Positions 25,295 to 35,531 of a stretch of 64,000 nucleotides of DNA are shown one piece after another. Source of the DNA: Salipaludibacillus neizhouensis. GTDB taxonomy: Bacteria > Bacillota > Bacilli > Bacillales > Salisediminibacteriaceae. The DNA lies in assembly GCF_002886185.1 (NCBI RefSeq), contig NZ_KZ614146.1, forward strand, positions 3,011,924 to 3,075,923. The letters run 5' to 3'. How positions within the stretch are numbered: the first letter of the stretch is position 1; the number at the start of each line of letters is the position of its first letter. The notes below the pieces were generated by a model. It saw only the letters and a list, made by a program, of their open reading frames with translations, made no database searches and was not told the origin of the DNA. The position numbers and the translations under genes are program-made.

Positions 25295-26881
25295 TTATAC
25301 TAAAGGTCCGCCTAGCTCAACAATCTCTCCAGATACGCTTGTGAACTTTTTGAAGTTTTCTTTGAACTTGCTGGCAAGATCTAATGCTTTTGCATTATAA
25401 GCTTCTTTGTCAGTCCAGGTTTTTTCTGGCACTAATACGCCATCGGGAACACCTGGAACACGGAGCGGAATTTCCAGACCGAAGATGTCATCCTTTCCGG
25501 TTTCCACGTTGTCTAATTCGCCATTAAGGGCTGCTTTCACCATTGCGCGCGTGTAGGAAAGATTCATACGTTGCCCTTCGCCGTATTCGCCGCCAGTCCA
25601 GCCTGTGTTCACTAAGAATACTTTTGCATTGTGCTTTTCAATTTTTTCTCCCAGCATTTCTGCATAACGAGATGCGTTAAGCGGTAAGAATGGAGAACCG
25701 AAGCATGTAGAAAACGTTACTTGCGGAGATGTAATCCCCCGCTCTGTTCCAGCTAACTTACTCGTGTAACCGCTTAAGAAATGGTACATGGCTTGTTCTT
25801 TGGATAACTTGCTGATTGGGGGTAAAACGCCGAATGCATCAGCTGTTAAGAACACAATTGTATTTGGGTGTCCGGCAACACTTGGTAGTATGATATTATC
25901 GATTGCGTCAATTGGATAGGCTGCACGTGTATTTTCTGTTAGAGATACATCGTTGTAATTTGTAAGACCAGTATTTTCGTCAATCATAACATTTTCTAGT
26001 ACAGAACCGAATGTAATCGCATCAAAGATTTGAGGTTCCTTCTCGCGAGATAGGTTTACGCATTTTGCGTAGCAGCCGCCTTCAATATTAAACACACGGT
26101 TATCAGACCAGCCATGCTCGTCATCACCGATTAACTTGCGGTTTGGATCTGCAGATAGCGTTGTCTTTCCTGTACCCGATAAGCCGAAGAACAACGCCAC
26201 ATCGCCTTCTTTAGACACGTTTGCAGAACAGTGCATAGGTAGAATGTCTTGTTCTGGCAACAAGTAGTTCATAATAGAGAAAATCGATTTTTTCATTTCA
26301 CCTGCATACTCAGTACCGCCGATTAGTATAACACGCTTTTCAAAAGAAACGATGATGAACGTTTCAGAATTTGTACCGTCAATAATTGGATTTGCTTTAA
26401 ATGTCGGAGCAGATACGATTGTAAATTGATCATCTAGTTTAGCGGAATCAATCACTGTCGGACGAATAAACAATTGATGTGCAAACAAGTTATGCCAAGC
26501 GTATTCATTTATAACTTGAATTGGAAGGCGGTGGCTGTGATCCGCTCCAGCAAAGCCTTTAAATACAAAGATTTCTTCTTTTTCTTTCAAGTATTCTAGT
26601 ACCTTTATGTACAGATTATCAAAATGCTGTTGGGAAATCGGTTGGTTTACAGTACCCCAATCAATTTTGTCAGCAGTGGATGCTTCTTTCACAATGAATT
26701 TATCTTTAGGAGAACGACCTGTGTATTTACCTGTTGAAACTGAAACAGCACCAGTAGAAGTTAATTTTCCTTCTTTTCTCATTATTACTTTTTCTACTAG
26801 CTGCGAAACACTTAATTGAACCTGTGCATTGCTTCCATTTAGTAAATCATGTAATTCAACTTGGGCCTTCACATTACTCAT
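25295..26881 (-). CDS. pckA: Phosphoenolpyruvate carboxykinase (ATP)
   Basis: The 528-residue enzyme converts oxaloacetate and ATP to phosphoenolpyruvate, the first step of gluconeogenesis. Seen motifs are '[11 protein letters not shown]', the kinase-1a loop '[18 protein letters not shown]', '[11 protein letters not shown]' and 'NTRAAYPID'. Length matches Bacillus PckA (527). I favour the second ATG (26881) because AAGGATGG lies only one base from the first ATG (26887) but about 9 from the second. It is adjacent to a broken GAPDH gene; both are gluconeogenic genes in Bacillus. It would draw products of the nearby dicarboxylate pathway into sugar synthesis. Confidence 0.97.
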   Translation of the reverse strand: MSNVKAQVELHDLLNGSNAQVQLSVSQLVEKVIMRKEGKLTSTGAVSVSTGKYTGRSPKDKFIVKEASTADKIDWGTVNQPISQQHFDNLYIKVLEYLKEKEEIFVFKGFAGADHSHRLPIQVINEYAWHNLFAHQLFIRPTVIDSAKLDDQFTIVSAPTFKANPIIDGTNSETFIIVSFEKRVILIGGTEYAGEMKKSIFSIMNYLLPEQDILPMHCSANVSKEGDVALFFGLSGTGKTTLSADPNRKLIGDDEHGWSDNRVFNIEGGCYAKCVNLSREKEPQIFDAITFGSVLENVMIDENTGLTNYNDVSLTENTRAAYPIDAIDNIILPSVAGHPNTIVFLTADAFGVLPPISKLSKEQAMYHFLSGYTSKLAGTERGITSPQVTFSTCFGSPFLPLNASRYAEMLGEKIEKHNAKVFLVNTGWTGGEYGEGQRMNLSYTRAMVKAALNGELDNVETGKDDIFGLEIPLRVPGVPDGVLVPEKTWTDKEAYNAKALDLASKFKENFKKFTSVSGEIVELGGPLV

Positions 26882-26924
26882 ATACATACCATCCTTTGTC
26901 TTTTTAATAAAAAATCCTCTTAAT

Positions 26925-27238
26925 TCATATAAATAGTTTTGTTAGGGGATCATCTCTTGAAATATGTTTCACATTTTTTTGGCTAGCAAACTGATCTGCT
27001 ACTAGCTTTACGAGGTCTACTACGCGGCAGGAGTAGACCCACTCATTATCATACCAGGCAAGAACCTTTACCTTACGGGTTCCAATAACGAGTGTAGATA
27101 ATCCATCAATAATGGACGAACTTGTTTGTATTAAAATCTACTGACACAAGCTGCTCATTACAGAACTCTATAATACTCTTCATCGATCCTTGGGAACCAG
27201 TCTGAAAGGCATTATTAATTTGTTCCACTGCTAGATCA
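26925..27238 (-). pseudogene. Glyceraldehyde-3-phosphate dehydrogenase (gapB-like) C-terminal remnant
   Basis: The minus strand encodes 'DLAVEQINNAFQTGSQGSM' and '[11 protein letters not shown]', then after a frameshift near 27118 '[20 protein letters not shown]', '[16 protein letters not shown]' and 'VADQF'. These are the conserved last 100 residues of GAPDH, including the WYDNEW motif. The NAD-binding half and active-site Cys are absent, and the fragment extends into the pckA leader. The '[15 protein letters not shown]' variant fits GapB, but the paralog cannot be fixed from this part alone. Confidence 0.8.
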
Positions 27239-27894
27239 AGATTTATCTTTATAAGTTAGCGTTTTCATTTTCTTCGATGTTCCATACTTAATGACTTTCT
27301 CTCCTCTGTATTTTAATAGTTCCGTAGAATAATAAAAGTTTATGTAACTAATGTAAGCGTTTTTTAATTAAAAAAAGTTAGAAGCCAAATAGCTGCTTAC
27401 CCAGGCTATCGAGAAATTCTAGAGATTAGCCAAAATTAAGGTGCTAGAATGAAAGCGCCAAGTGGTTTCTTTGACGGTTATTATTCTTGCATGATGCTAA
27501 TTCCTATATATTCGCTTAGCTCAATTTGTTTCTTTTGGTATAAATAGTTTCTAGCTTGAAATGCCAAGGTGTGACTTATTAGTATGGTAATTAAAGTGCT
27601 ATATAAATAACATTCAAATCGTTCTATTTTCATTTTCTTGATTATTTATTCCAAAAATTTCATTTCCGTGTTCTTCATAAGATCCCAATTTCTCAACGTA
27701 ACGAATACATACTATACACCACTTACTCCGATAGTTCTTCACGTGGCACATTAATAATAATAGTGTTATATGTGTTTTTGTTAAGAGTGTGGCTGGTCAG
27801 AACCACTCCCTTCTTTTTTCGGGTTCTTTTTTGCTTCTCTAGTCTGCTGGGCTTCGAAAAGAAGGCGCGGTACATATTCTTTCTTTACTTCATG

Positions 27895-27970
27895 AGGGCT
27901 CTCATGTCAATGCGGACATGCAAGACAAAGCTGCAAGTAAATTTGAAGAAACATACTTCAGTAAATACTA
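27895..27970 (+). pseudogene. Integrase C-terminal remnant, copy 2
   Basis: The plus strand encodes 'GSHVNADMQDKAASKFEETY' followed by 'FSKY' and a stop. The DNA is nearly identical to 15172-15213 and resembles it downstream (ACTTTAGCAG, TGCACAAA). It faces a tRNA 3' half at 28069-28108, the normal layout of an integrase next to its attachment site. The rest of 26928-28396 shows no supportable gene. Confidence 0.55.
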
Positions 27971-28068
27971 ATACTTTAGCAGACTAAATGTGCACAAAGC
28001 CTAAAATAAATAACGACACCATTCCTCGTAAAGACGAAGAACCGCGTCGTTGATAGCGTTATGTATGA

Positions 28069-28108
28069 TTGAGCATAGCGGGCTAGAACCGCTGACCTCT
28101 TGACTGTC
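28069..28108 (-). tRNA. tRNA 3' half (partial; possible attachment-site scar)
   Basis: On the minus strand a variable loop AGGTC is followed by a perfect T-arm, AGCGG-TTCTAGC-CCGCT (28077-28093), and then a 7-base acceptor strand ATGCTCA. No matching 5' acceptor, D-arm or anticodon stem is found, and the 3' CCA is not encoded. If the loop is read CTGACAG the anticodon would be GAC (Val), but this is uncertain. Confidence 0.45.
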
Positions 28109-28132
28109 AGCCTTGAGATTAGTTTTTCTTTT

Positions 28133-28168
28133 AGAACGATAAGTTGCCTTCGCAATACTTATCGTTCT
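28133..28168. other. Perfect 12-bp stem-loop
   Basis: AGAACGATAAGT and ACTTATCGTTCT form a perfect stem with a 12-base loop, followed on the plus strand by TTATTT. It could be a weak plus-strand terminator, although no intact plus-strand gene precedes it. Confidence 0.5.
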
Positions 28169-28396
28169 TTATTTCACATAGTTCACAGGGCTTTCTCCAA
28201 CTATTCACTTATTTCTTTCGAACGTTGCATTCCACCTTCAAATGTAACCTTGACTTTCCAGCTCTTATCATCGACACTAATCAGTAAAAGTTTAGAAAAA
28301 CTCCTCTCTATCGTCCTGCATCAACGTTAAATTTGTCATTAGTTAATCAATTTTCTATATGACTTAATTTTACTCCATCGTTCCTTATCCTTTATT

Positions 28397-30382
28397 TTAA
28401 AAAGAAATTATTCGATATTCGTAGGGTCCAATCTCTAATCGTCCCGCTGAAATCATCTCTTCTGTTAAACGATCCATCGCTTTTTCTGGAATGGTCACAC
28501 TTCCACCTTCTCCATCCATATTGACAATCACCCACGATTGCTTGCCTTCATCATCGATTCGCGGTGCGACAATCGTTCCATTCGTCACATCCGTTCGCAC
28601 ACTTACTCCTGCTTCTGTTGCATAATGATCTATGAGTTTCATTAATAAGGAATCCCCATCTTCCTCCACAGGTAAAGAACCGATGTGAACTATTTTCCCT
28701 TTTCCAACTTTCGATTCTGTTATGAAGGCCTTTCCATCTGAGTTGCCTCCTGCAATCGTACCGACAGCCGTTTGCTCATCATATTCAAACACCGTACTCC
28801 ATAACACTAACGGTGCTTTTTCACCAAATGCATGACCGACTGAGCCGGTTCCATCCATCGGATATGTGTACAACGCTTCGATCCCGGCGATTTCTTCAAG
28901 CTCTCCGAGTGCGGCATTTGTATGAATCGTATGCTCTTTCGTTCGTCCGCCACTCAGAGGCCCAACGATCCATGTACCACCACTTTTCACAAAATCAACA
29001 GCCCGCTTTCGATATTCATCTGAAATATACGGCAAGAATGGTGTAAATAATAGCTTATAGTCTTGTAAGCTTTCCTTTTCCGGAATCAAATCACGATGAA
29101 CCCCTAATGAGACAAAATGGTTATAAAAATTAGTCACTAATGACCTGAAATCCATTTGCTGGTGAGGTTCCGTTTGAAAGAAAGCCTTTGCTTGATCCGA
29201 ATACGTTATCGCGATGTCCGCTTGCTGGGGCTTTGTTGCAACCATAAATGGCTCCACTTTCTTTCTCATCTCTTCCACATCTAAGACACTTTGAAAACCG
29301 ACCGTTGGCTTCCCCCAAGCACTAATTACCGAACCATGTGGTTGCTCACAGCCTGCTCGTTGCTGTCTCCATAACCAATAACAAAAAGCTTCTCCACCTA
29401 GAGCATACGAAGCAATCGCCTCTGCTCGTAAATAACCATTTGCATGTGGACTTGCATAGCTCTCAAGCGAAGCAGCATGTGACGTGCTCGTTTCCATAAT
29501 CCAAAAGTCTCTACCTTTTTTAAAGTTACGCCACAGATCACAATTCATTAAATAGGATGCTTTATTCTCCTGTGATGCATATGTATCAAACGAAGCAAAG
29601 TCTAGATTTTCAAATAAACGTTCATTATCAACTGAAAATGGAACATTACTATTATGCGTAATTGGTGCGTCTGAATATTGCCGAATAATTTCGGCCTGAC
29701 TATCAGAAAACTCCGCTATCTTTTCCATTGAAAACTGGCGATACATCGTACTTAATGAAGAATTATGCAAAAATGGAGCAGGACCAGGCTGTGGCACTTG
29801 ATCAAACGAATAGTAATATTGACTCCAAATCTTCGTTCCCCACGCCTCATTTAGCTGTTCAATCGTTTCGTAGCGCTCCTCTAACCATTGGTGCCATAAA
29901 GTACGACATTGCTCACACATACATTCACTCACATGACATTTAAATTCGTTATCAATTTGCCAACCAATCACTCCTGGCAATGAACCAACTGCTTTGGCAA
30001 TATGTTCTGTAATCTCATTTGCTTTCTTTCGAAAGTACGGATGATTCGTACAAGCATGCTGACGCGAACCATGTCCCATGACAGTATGATTCTGACTGAC
30101 ATACATCCGCTCAGGGTGGTTATGAGTGAACCAGATAGGAGGAGTTGGCGTCGGCGTACACATCACCGTCTCGATCCCGTTTTCATGTAGCTTATGAACA
30201 ATATCTACAAAAAAACGTATGTCGATATTTCCTTCTTCCTGCTCCATCGTATGCCAAGCGAACTCCCCCATTCGCGCTACGTTAATACCTGCTTCCTTCA
30301 TGAGCAGAATATCCTCTTCAATCACCTTTTCATTCCAAAGCTCAGGATAATATGCTGCTCCATGGTATAGCTTTTTTGCCAT
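28397..30382 (-). CDS. Beta-galactosidase, GH42
   Basis: This 661-residue GH42 enzyme has 'HGAAYYPELW', the acid/base Glu in 'GWQIDNEFKCHVSECMCEQC' with the GH42 zinc-binding Cys cluster, and the nucleophile Glu in 'FWIMETSTS'. Trimerisation and beta-sandwich domains follow. With no signal peptide, it hydrolyses imported beta-galactosides, possibly galactan fragments. The ATG at 30382 has GGAGTG 7 bases ahead; an upstream in-frame GTG lies inside that ribosome site. It is a single-gene unit with a cre-like site 39-52 bases before the start, so catabolite repression is likely. It may cooperate with the plant-polysaccharide genes to the right. Confidence 0.93.
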   Translation of the reverse strand: MAKKLYHGAAYYPELWNEKVIEEDILLMKEAGINVARMGEFAWHTMEQEEGNIDIRFFVDIVHKLHENGIETVMCTPTPTPPIWFTHNHPERMYVSQNHTVMGHGSRQHACTNHPYFRKKANEITEHIAKAVGSLPGVIGWQIDNEFKCHVSECMCEQCRTLWHQWLEERYETIEQLNEAWGTKIWSQYYYSFDQVPQPGPAPFLHNSSLSTMYRQFSMEKIAEFSDSQAEIIRQYSDAPITHNSNVPFSVDNERLFENLDFASFDTYASQENKASYLMNCDLWRNFKKGRDFWIMETSTSHAASLESYASPHANGYLRAEAIASYALGGEAFCYWLWRQQRAGCEQPHGSVISAWGKPTVGFQSVLDVEEMRKKVEPFMVATKPQQADIAITYSDQAKAFFQTEPHQQMDFRSLVTNFYNHFVSLGVHRDLIPEKESLQDYKLLFTPFLPYISDEYRKRAVDFVKSGGTWIVGPLSGGRTKEHTIHTNAALGELEEIAGIEALYTYPMDGTGSVGHAFGEKAPLVLWSTVFEYDEQTAVGTIAGGNSDGKAFITESKVGKGKIVHIGSLPVEEDGDSLLMKLIDHYATEAGVSVRTDVTNGTIVAPRIDDEGKQSWVIVNMDGEGGSVTIPEKAMDRLTEEMISAGRLEIGPYEYRIISF

Positions 30383-30420
30383 TTGTATCACTCCAACTTA
30401 TTTTGTTTTATAGCTTAAAT

Positions 30421-30434
30421 TGAATACGCTTACT
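30421..30434 (+). promoter_or_regulatory. cre-like CcpA site ahead of the GH42 gene
   Basis: TGAATACGCTTACT matches the cre consensus at all but two positions. A closely similar sequence (TGAATACGCTTACA) precedes the lipoprotein gene at 52992. Apart from this, 30383-30691 shows no gene. Confidence 0.45.
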
Positions 30435-30691
30435 TTTTATCAATAATTTATTTCAAATACTTCTTAACGAACTTAATAGATTACTAGAATATTCATCCTA
30501 TAAACCTTGCATACCACATCTATTTAAAAATTTTATCATGTACAATACATGGTGTCTAATTAAGAAAGCTCTAAAAACCTTTGACAATCAACGGAAATGA
30601 GTACTTATTAATTATAAATTTCTAAATTGAATTCTTACTTTTTTAAATGCTCAATCTGTCCGAAATACTCACAATACATTTGTCCAAAGCA

Positions 30692-30730
30692 TAAAAAAGA
30701 CCCTTTCCACCGAAGTGAAAAGAGCCTTGA
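30692..30730 (-). terminator. Rho-independent terminator after transketolase
   Basis: On the minus strand AAGGCTCTTTTCAC pairs imperfectly with GTGGAAAGGGTCTT across a TTCG-type loop, followed by TTTTT, 27 bases past the stop codon. It marks the end of the PTS-alsE-tkt transcript. Confidence 0.85.
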
Positions 30731-30756
30731 AACGTAGATATATAGCAAAATCAATA

Positions 30757-32751
30757 CTACAAGTTTTTAAAAGCATCTTGAATAGCCTTAATTGTAAAAC
30801 CAAATTCACTAACAATTCTATTTCCTGGAGCACTAGCACCAAATCTATTAATAGACAATGAAGTGCCTTGATCACCAACATATTCTTCCCAACCAAACTT
30901 GGATCCCATTTCTATTGAAATTCGCTTTTTCACTTCTTTCGGTAATACAGATTCTTTATATTCCAATGATTGTGCTTCAAACAAATCAAAACTTGGTAAG
31001 GAAACAACCGATACATCGACACCTTCTTCTGCTATAGCTTTTTGAGCACCGATTGCTAAGCTTACTTCTGAACCAGTCGCAATCAAGATACCTTCTGGCA
31101 TTTCACCTTTCTGTGGTGAGATAACATAGCCTCCTTTAGCTACATTTTCATTCGCATTTTCTTTTGTTCCTTCAATGACAGGTAGATTTTGACGACTTAA
31201 CACCAAAACTGTGGGTGTCTCTGTTGAAGTCATCGCAATTCTCCACGCTGCGCGAGTTTCATTTCCGTCAGCTGGACGAATAACATGAACATTTGGCATA
31301 GCACGCAAGCTAGATAATTGTTCAATTGGTTCGTGTGTTGGCCCATCTTCTCCAACTGCTACTGAATCGTGTGTTAAGACATACGTTACAGGGGTGCGTA
31401 GAATTGCGGATAAACGAAGGGCTGGTCGTAGGTAATCTACAAAAACAAAGAACGTTCCGCCATAAATATGTGTACCGCCATGTAGTTGGATCCCATTCAT
31501 TGCACAAGCCATCGCAAATTCACGAACACCAAACCAAATGTTGCGACCTTCGTATTGACCAGGTTGGAAATCTTTTTCATCGGCAACCATGGTATTGTTG
31601 GAGACAGATAAATCGGCAGAACCGCCCCATAAACTTGGTACAGCTTTTGATAAAGCTTGAATCATATCTTTACTTGAAACACGGCTTGCTTGGCTTTCAC
31701 CTACTTCATAAGTTGGTAGCTCACTGTCCCAACCTTCTGGTAATTTCCCAGCAAATGCTTGTTTGAATTGCTTAGCTAATTCAGGATATGCTTTTGCATA
31801 AGCGTCAAACTTTTGATTCCAAGCTTCTTCAGCGGCTTGACCACGATCTTGAATAGATTCTTTAAAACGAGCGTCAGCTTCTTCCGGAACAGTAAAAGCT
31901 GGGTAATCCCAACCATAAGCTTTTTTAGCAGATTCAATGCCTTCTGCACCTAATGGGGCGCCATGAACAGAGGATGTCCCAGCATTTGGTGCACCAAACC
32001 CAATGACTGTTTTTACTTCAATCAATGTTGGTTTATCTGTTTCTGATTGAGCTTCTTCTATCGCTTTTGAAATCGCCTCTAAATCCGTGCCGTCCTTCAC
32101 TAAGATATGCTGCCAACCACTCGCTTCAAATCGTAGTCCAACATTTTCGGTAAAGGCTTTGGAAGTAGGTCCATCTAATGAAATATCATTTGAATCATAT
32201 AAAACAACCAATTTGCCTAGTTTTAAGTGTCCTGCTAATGAAGCAGCTTCTTGTGAAACCCCTTCCATTAAATCTCCATCTCCGCATAGTGCGTATGTGT
32301 AATGATCAACAACGTTATATTGTTCACGATTATAAGTTGCGGCTAAATGCGCTTCTGCCATAGCCATTCCTACAGACATAGCGATTCCTTGTCCTAAAGG
32401 CCCAGTAGTTGCTTCTACACCATCTGTATGGCCCACTTCTGGATGTCCAGGAGTTTTGCTTTCCCATTGACGAAAGCTTTTTAAGTCATCTAATGTTACT
32501 TGGTAGCCTGCACAATAAAGCATGCTATATAGCAATGCAGAACCATGACCTGCTGATAACACAAAACGGTCGCGATCTATCCAGTTACGTGAAGTTGCTG
32601 GATTAATTTTTAGGTACTTTGTCCATAATGCATACGCCATTGGAGCAGCTCCCATTGGTAGACCCGGATGCCCGGAATTTGCATTTTGTATAGCATCAAT
32701 ACTTAATGTACGTAACGTATCTACACCAAGTTGATCAATTTTATCAAACAT
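30757..32751 (-). CDS. tkt: Transketolase
   Basis: The 664-residue thiamine diphosphate enzyme moves two-carbon units among pentose- and hexose-phosphates. Motifs: '[18 protein letters not shown]', the cofactor loop '[15 protein letters not shown]' with 'SNDIS', 'TGPLGQG', and '[19 protein letters not shown]'. Length is typical. The ATG at 32751 has GGAGGGAAA ahead; an in-frame ATG 10 codons upstream lies within a stem-loop and lacks a ribosome site. It is the last gene of the PTS operon and may be a pathway-specific copy, because Bacillus normally has a housekeeping tkt elsewhere. It would process pentulose-phosphate or balance fructose-6-phosphate made by the epimerase. Confidence 0.96.
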   Translation of the reverse strand: MFDKIDQLGVDTLRTLSIDAIQNANSGHPGLPMGAAPMAYALWTKYLKINPATSRNWIDRDRFVLSAGHGSALLYSMLYCAGYQVTLDDLKSFRQWESKTPGHPEVGHTDGVEATTGPLGQGIAMSVGMAMAEAHLAATYNREQYNVVDHYTYALCGDGDLMEGVSQEAASLAGHLKLGKLVVLYDSNDISLDGPTSKAFTENVGLRFEASGWQHILVKDGTDLEAISKAIEEAQSETDKPTLIEVKTVIGFGAPNAGTSSVHGAPLGAEGIESAKKAYGWDYPAFTVPEEADARFKESIQDRGQAAEEAWNQKFDAYAKAYPELAKQFKQAFAGKLPEGWDSELPTYEVGESQASRVSSKDMIQALSKAVPSLWGGSADLSVSNNTMVADEKDFQPGQYEGRNIWFGVREFAMACAMNGIQLHGGTHIYGGTFFVFVDYLRPALRLSAILRTPVTYVLTHDSVAVGEDGPTHEPIEQLSSLRAMPNVHVIRPADGNETRAAWRIAMTSTETPTVLVLSRQNLPVIEGTKENANENVAKGGYVISPQKGEMPEGILIATGSEVSLAIGAQKAIAEEGVDVSVVSLPSFDLFEAQSLEYKESVLPKEVKKRISIEMGSKFGWEEYVGDQGTSLSINRFGASAPGNRIVSEFGFTIKAIQDAFKNL

Positions 32752-32769
32752 ATATTTCCCTCCAAGAAT

Positions 32770-32814
32770 AGAGGCTTTCAAACAATCTGTGATACAGATT
32801 GTTATAAAGCCTCT
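32770..32814. other. Long stem-loop between epimerase and transketolase genes
   Basis: AGAGGCTTT and AACAATCTGT pair with ACAGATTGTT and AAAGCCTCT, a near-continuous 19-bp stem with two 2-base bulges, ending 7 bases before the tkt ribosome site. No T-run follows on the minus strand, so it is more likely an mRNA stability or processing element than a terminator for the operon. Confidence 0.6.
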
Positions 32815-32822
32815 AAAATTTT

Positions 32823-33512
32823 TTATATTAATACTTTTCCAGTGATTTCCTCATAATCTTTCGTCATGATTTCCCATGATTTTTCGATATCTTCATCTAA
32901 TCCAAATAAACCGCTACGACCTACGATATAAATATCAGGACCGGCTTCATCAATTCTTTTAAATGATTTGCGGTTAGATGATCCGTCCATTTCAATGACG
33001 TATTGATAATTCTTTTCTTCTCGTAATTTTCTTAAATCCACAATTTTATCTAGAGTGCCCTCGATAAAACGTTGCCCAGCAAACCCTGGATCAATTGTCA
33101 TTACTGTAATTTTATCGACTAATTCAATATAAGGGAAAATCGTCTCAATAGGAGTTTCAGGATTTAAAACGACTCCTGCTTTTAATCCGGCGTCATGTAT
33201 TTGATCAATCAATCGAAAAGCTAGACCATCAAGTACTTCTGCATGCATGCAAATCCATTCGCATTTAATATCAACTAGTTTCTGAACCCAGAAGCTTGGA
33301 TCCGTTACCATAAGATGAGCAGAAATAGGCAAGTCACTTATTTTTCTAACTTCTTCGATAAACCAGGGGGATAATGTAATATTGGGAACATAATGCCCAT
33401 CCATAATATCGATATGATAAGAATCTACGTGATTGTTTAAAAAAGTAATTTGTTCTTTGAATTTATCTAAGTCCATTGTCATCAGGGATGGTGAAAATTC
33501 TACTTTTTTCAT
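32823..33512 (-). CDS. alsE: D-allulose-6-phosphate 3-epimerase-like (AlsE / ribulose-phosphate epimerase family)
   Basis: The 229-residue TIM-barrel epimerase has '[17 protein letters not shown]', the metal ligands in '[12 protein letters not shown]', 'SAHLMVTDP', '[16 protein letters not shown]' and 'EMDGSSN'. The motifs 'SPSLMTMDL', 'NITLSPWF' and 'LNPETPIE' match Escherichia coli AlsE more closely than housekeeping Rpe, as I recall those sequences. AlsE converts allulose-6-phosphate to fructose-6-phosphate and also accepts ribulose-5-phosphate. AAGGAGGACA precedes the ATG. Placed between a fructose-family PTS and transketolase, it suggests uptake of allulose or a related ketose as the 6-phosphate. 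Confidence 0.82.
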   Translation of the reverse strand: MKKVEFSPSLMTMDLDKFKEQITFLNNHVDSYHIDIMDGHYVPNITLSPWFIEEVRKISDLPISAHLMVTDPSFWVQKLVDIKCEWICMHAEVLDGLAFRLIDQIHDAGLKAGVVLNPETPIETIFPYIELVDKITVMTIDPGFAGQRFIEGTLDKIVDLRKLREEKNYQYVIEMDGSSNRKSFKRIDEAGPDIYIVGRSGLFGLDEDIEKSWEIMTKDYEEITGKVLI

Positions 33513-33750
33513 AATTAATTGTCCTCCTTTTACTTAAATCAATTTTATAATTCAACTTTCTAATAATAAACGAATGTTTTTTTAATAATATCCCTTGTTG
33601 TTCGATTTACGTTACAGACGAACGCTTGACGTGAGTGAGCTTGCTTGGCCGTAGTCTTGTCATCACCCCGTCAACCAGCTCTTAAGCAGTAATTTCGTCT
33701 CTTCTATATTTGCTGTAACTAAGAAAAATTTCATAAATCTCGCCTTTGTA

Positions 33751-34851
33751 TTACAAAATTTTAATATCATTCACATCAATATCATCTTCTTCAACTTCTG
33801 TTTGTAAGTTGATTTGCTCTTGTGTCTTATTTTTCATAATTAAAGCCAAGGTTAATCCTGTTACAAGAATATTCACCAATAGTGCTGCAACCCCTGACCA
33901 TGGATTGGTCATAGTAGGTAACATTAATACGCCACCAAACGGTACAGTTGCATCTGCACCCAACGACATAGATACAGCTCCACCGGCAGCTCCACCAATT
34001 GCGGTTGCAATCACACAACGAACAATATTATTCATAACAATTGGAATTACACCTTCAACAATATTAATAAAGCCCATCGGTACTGCCGATTTCAACGCTT
34101 CCGTTTCTATTGGCGTATAGATATTTTTTCTGAACAACTTTGCTATAAAGTAAGCTAACCCAAAGCCAATTGGTGTTGCTGTATTTACTAACTGTAAGGC
34201 TGTAATTGGTCCATTGACACCTTCTGCCTGCATTGTCAATACAAAGGCAAACACTGTTTTGTTAATAGGTCCACCATAGTCAACTCCACTCAATATACCG
34301 ACAACTCCACCAAACATTAACAAGGAAGAAGACCCCAAACTGTCTAACGCATTTGTTAATAATGATGTAAAAGCAGCTATTGGTAAACCAATTACGTAAA
34401 CCATGATTAAACCACCAATAATGGAAGTAAAGAATGGAATGATTAATGTTGGCATTAGTCCTTTAGCCCACTTAGGGACTTTAATGTGTTTTAGAATAGC
34501 TATTGCAAGGTAACCTGCTAAGAAACCTCCCAAAATACCACCAATGAAGCCAGCACCAATTGCATTAGCAGTTAAGCCGATAATAAAACCTGGAGCTATT
34601 CCTGGTTTTTCTGCAATAGAGTAAGAAATCCCTGTAGCTATAACGACAGGCAGTAACCCTAGACCAGCACCTCCCATTGTAGCTAAAGTATCCCAAATGG
34701 AAAATTCACCTTGTATTAATTGATCCTGGAAAGTACCACCGAATCCCATGCCAATGGCTATTAAAAAACCGGCTCCGCAAACAATTGGAATTAAAAATGA
34801 AATAGCCGTCAATAAATGTCCTTTAATGTTTAATTCCTTAAGTTTATCCAT
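33751..34851 (-). CDS. PTS fructose-family permease, EIIC
   Basis: This 366-residue membrane protein has about nine hydrophobic segments and the EIIC-Fru pattern: 'HLLTAISFLIPIVCGAGFLIA', 'PGIAPGFIIG' and 'GFIGGILGGFLAGY'. It also has 'VDYGGPINKTVFAF', the signature around the sugar site. It translocates and helps phosphorylate a ketose or sugar alcohol with the separate EIIA and EIIB proteins encoded just upstream. AGGGGGATGGAAG precedes the ATG. The acidic C-terminal tail (EVEEDDIDVNDI) is not usual. A gap of about 240 bases to alsE holds no gene. Substrate is inferred to be allulose or a pentulose because of alsE and tkt. Confidence 0.93.
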   Translation of the reverse strand: MDKLKELNIKGHLLTAISFLIPIVCGAGFLIAIGMGFGGTFQDQLIQGEFSIWDTLATMGGAGLGLLPVVIATGISYSIAEKPGIAPGFIIGLTANAIGAGFIGGILGGFLAGYLAIAILKHIKVPKWAKGLMPTLIIPFFTSIIGGLIMVYVIGLPIAAFTSLLTNALDSLGSSSLLMFGGVVGILSGVDYGGPINKTVFAFVLTMQAEGVNGPITALQLVNTATPIGFGLAYFIAKLFRKNIYTPIETEALKSAVPMGFINIVEGVIPIVMNNIVRCVIATAIGGAAGGAVSMSLGADATVPFGGVLMLPTMTNPWSGVAALLVNILVTGLTLALIMKNKTQEQINLQTEVEEDDIDVNDIKIL

Positions 34852-34881
34852 CTTCCATCCCCCTATAAGGCTTATATTTGT

Positions 34882-34916
34882 TGAATGAACAAGCTATCTG
34901 TTCTGCTGTTCATTCA
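34882..34916. other. Stem-loop between EIIA and EIIC genes
   Basis: TGAATGAACA (34882-34891) and TGTTCATTCA (34907-34916) form a perfect 10-bp stem with a 15-base loop in the 200-base gap. No T-run follows, so it may adjust relative expression of membrane and soluble PTS subunits. Confidence 0.45.
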
Positions 34917-35052
34917 TTTATTGTTCTTTGTGATGCTATGCAATTTTATGTTAATTTTCATAACTTTCAATCATTAAAAAAATAGAGGTTTAAGCTCTCA
35001 GCGTCTTATGCTGTAGCTTCGCTATATTATTTAATGCACCTTTGCACAACTG

Positions 35053-35505
35053 TTAATTAGCAAAAGCTTCTTTTACATCTTCTGTTTTTTCTGACTGTAA
35101 CAATTTTTCAATTACTTCATCATTACCTAGCTTTCTTGCAAATAATGATAATAATTTCAGGTGATTTTGTGCTCCTTCGTTGTCATTACCCACAGCAAAT
35201 AGAATAATTCCTTTAACTCCGTTCCCATCCATGGTTTCCCATGGGATTTCGCTCTTATTGATCCCTATCGCAACTCCTAGTTTTTTCACAAAATCACTTT
35301 TACCGTGTGGAATAGCAATGTAATTTCCAATTCCTGTTTGTCCTATTTCTTCCCTAGCATAAATATCTTTCATAAAACGTTCAATATCGGTGATATACTC
35401 GTTTTCCAGAAGTAAATTCGCTAGCTCGATCAAAGCTTCATCTTTACTTTTGGCGTTCATATTTGTTTTGATTGTGTGTTCATTCAAAATCCCGCTTATT
35501 TCCAT
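35053..35505 (-). CDS. PTS EIIA component, fructose/mannitol family
   Basis: The 150-residue cytoplasmic protein has the EIIA-Fru fold, with phosphorylated His67 in 'YIAIPHGKSD' and the companion motif 'EEIGQTGIGN'. It receives phosphate from HPr and passes it to EIIB. Its length is standard. It sits 26 bases after the EIIB gene and about 200 bases before EIIC. With a second EIIA-like protein at 35846 in the same operon, this one is the better match for the transport role because its active-site region is fully conserved. Confidence 0.93.
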   Translation of the reverse strand: MEISGILNEHTIKTNMNAKSKDEALIELANLLLENEYITDIERFMKDIYAREEIGQTGIGNYIAIPHGKSDFVKKLGVAIGINKSEIPWETMDGNGVKGIILFAVGNDNEGAQNHLKLLSLFARKLGNDEVIEKLLQSEKTEDVKEAFAN

Positions 35506-35531
35506 TATTACACCTCGAATTGGATAGATTT

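Noticed and set aside
27763-27987. 74-codon plus-strand frame considered as a small membrane protein
   Set aside because: The real similarity in this stretch is to an integrase tail in another frame, so this frame is spurious.
28813-29046. Plus-strand frame opposite the GH42 gene
   Set aside because: It is antisense to conserved GH42 coding sequence, without a start signal.
31326-31766. 146-codon plus-strand reading frame opposite transketolase
   Set aside because: It lies entirely antisense to the highly conserved tkt sequence, has no ribosome site and the composition of a shadow frame.
33600-33700. GC-richer patch between EIIC and alsE considered as a small RNA or riboswitch
   Set aside because: I could find no consistent stem pattern or known riboswitch core, and no promoter-terminator pair.
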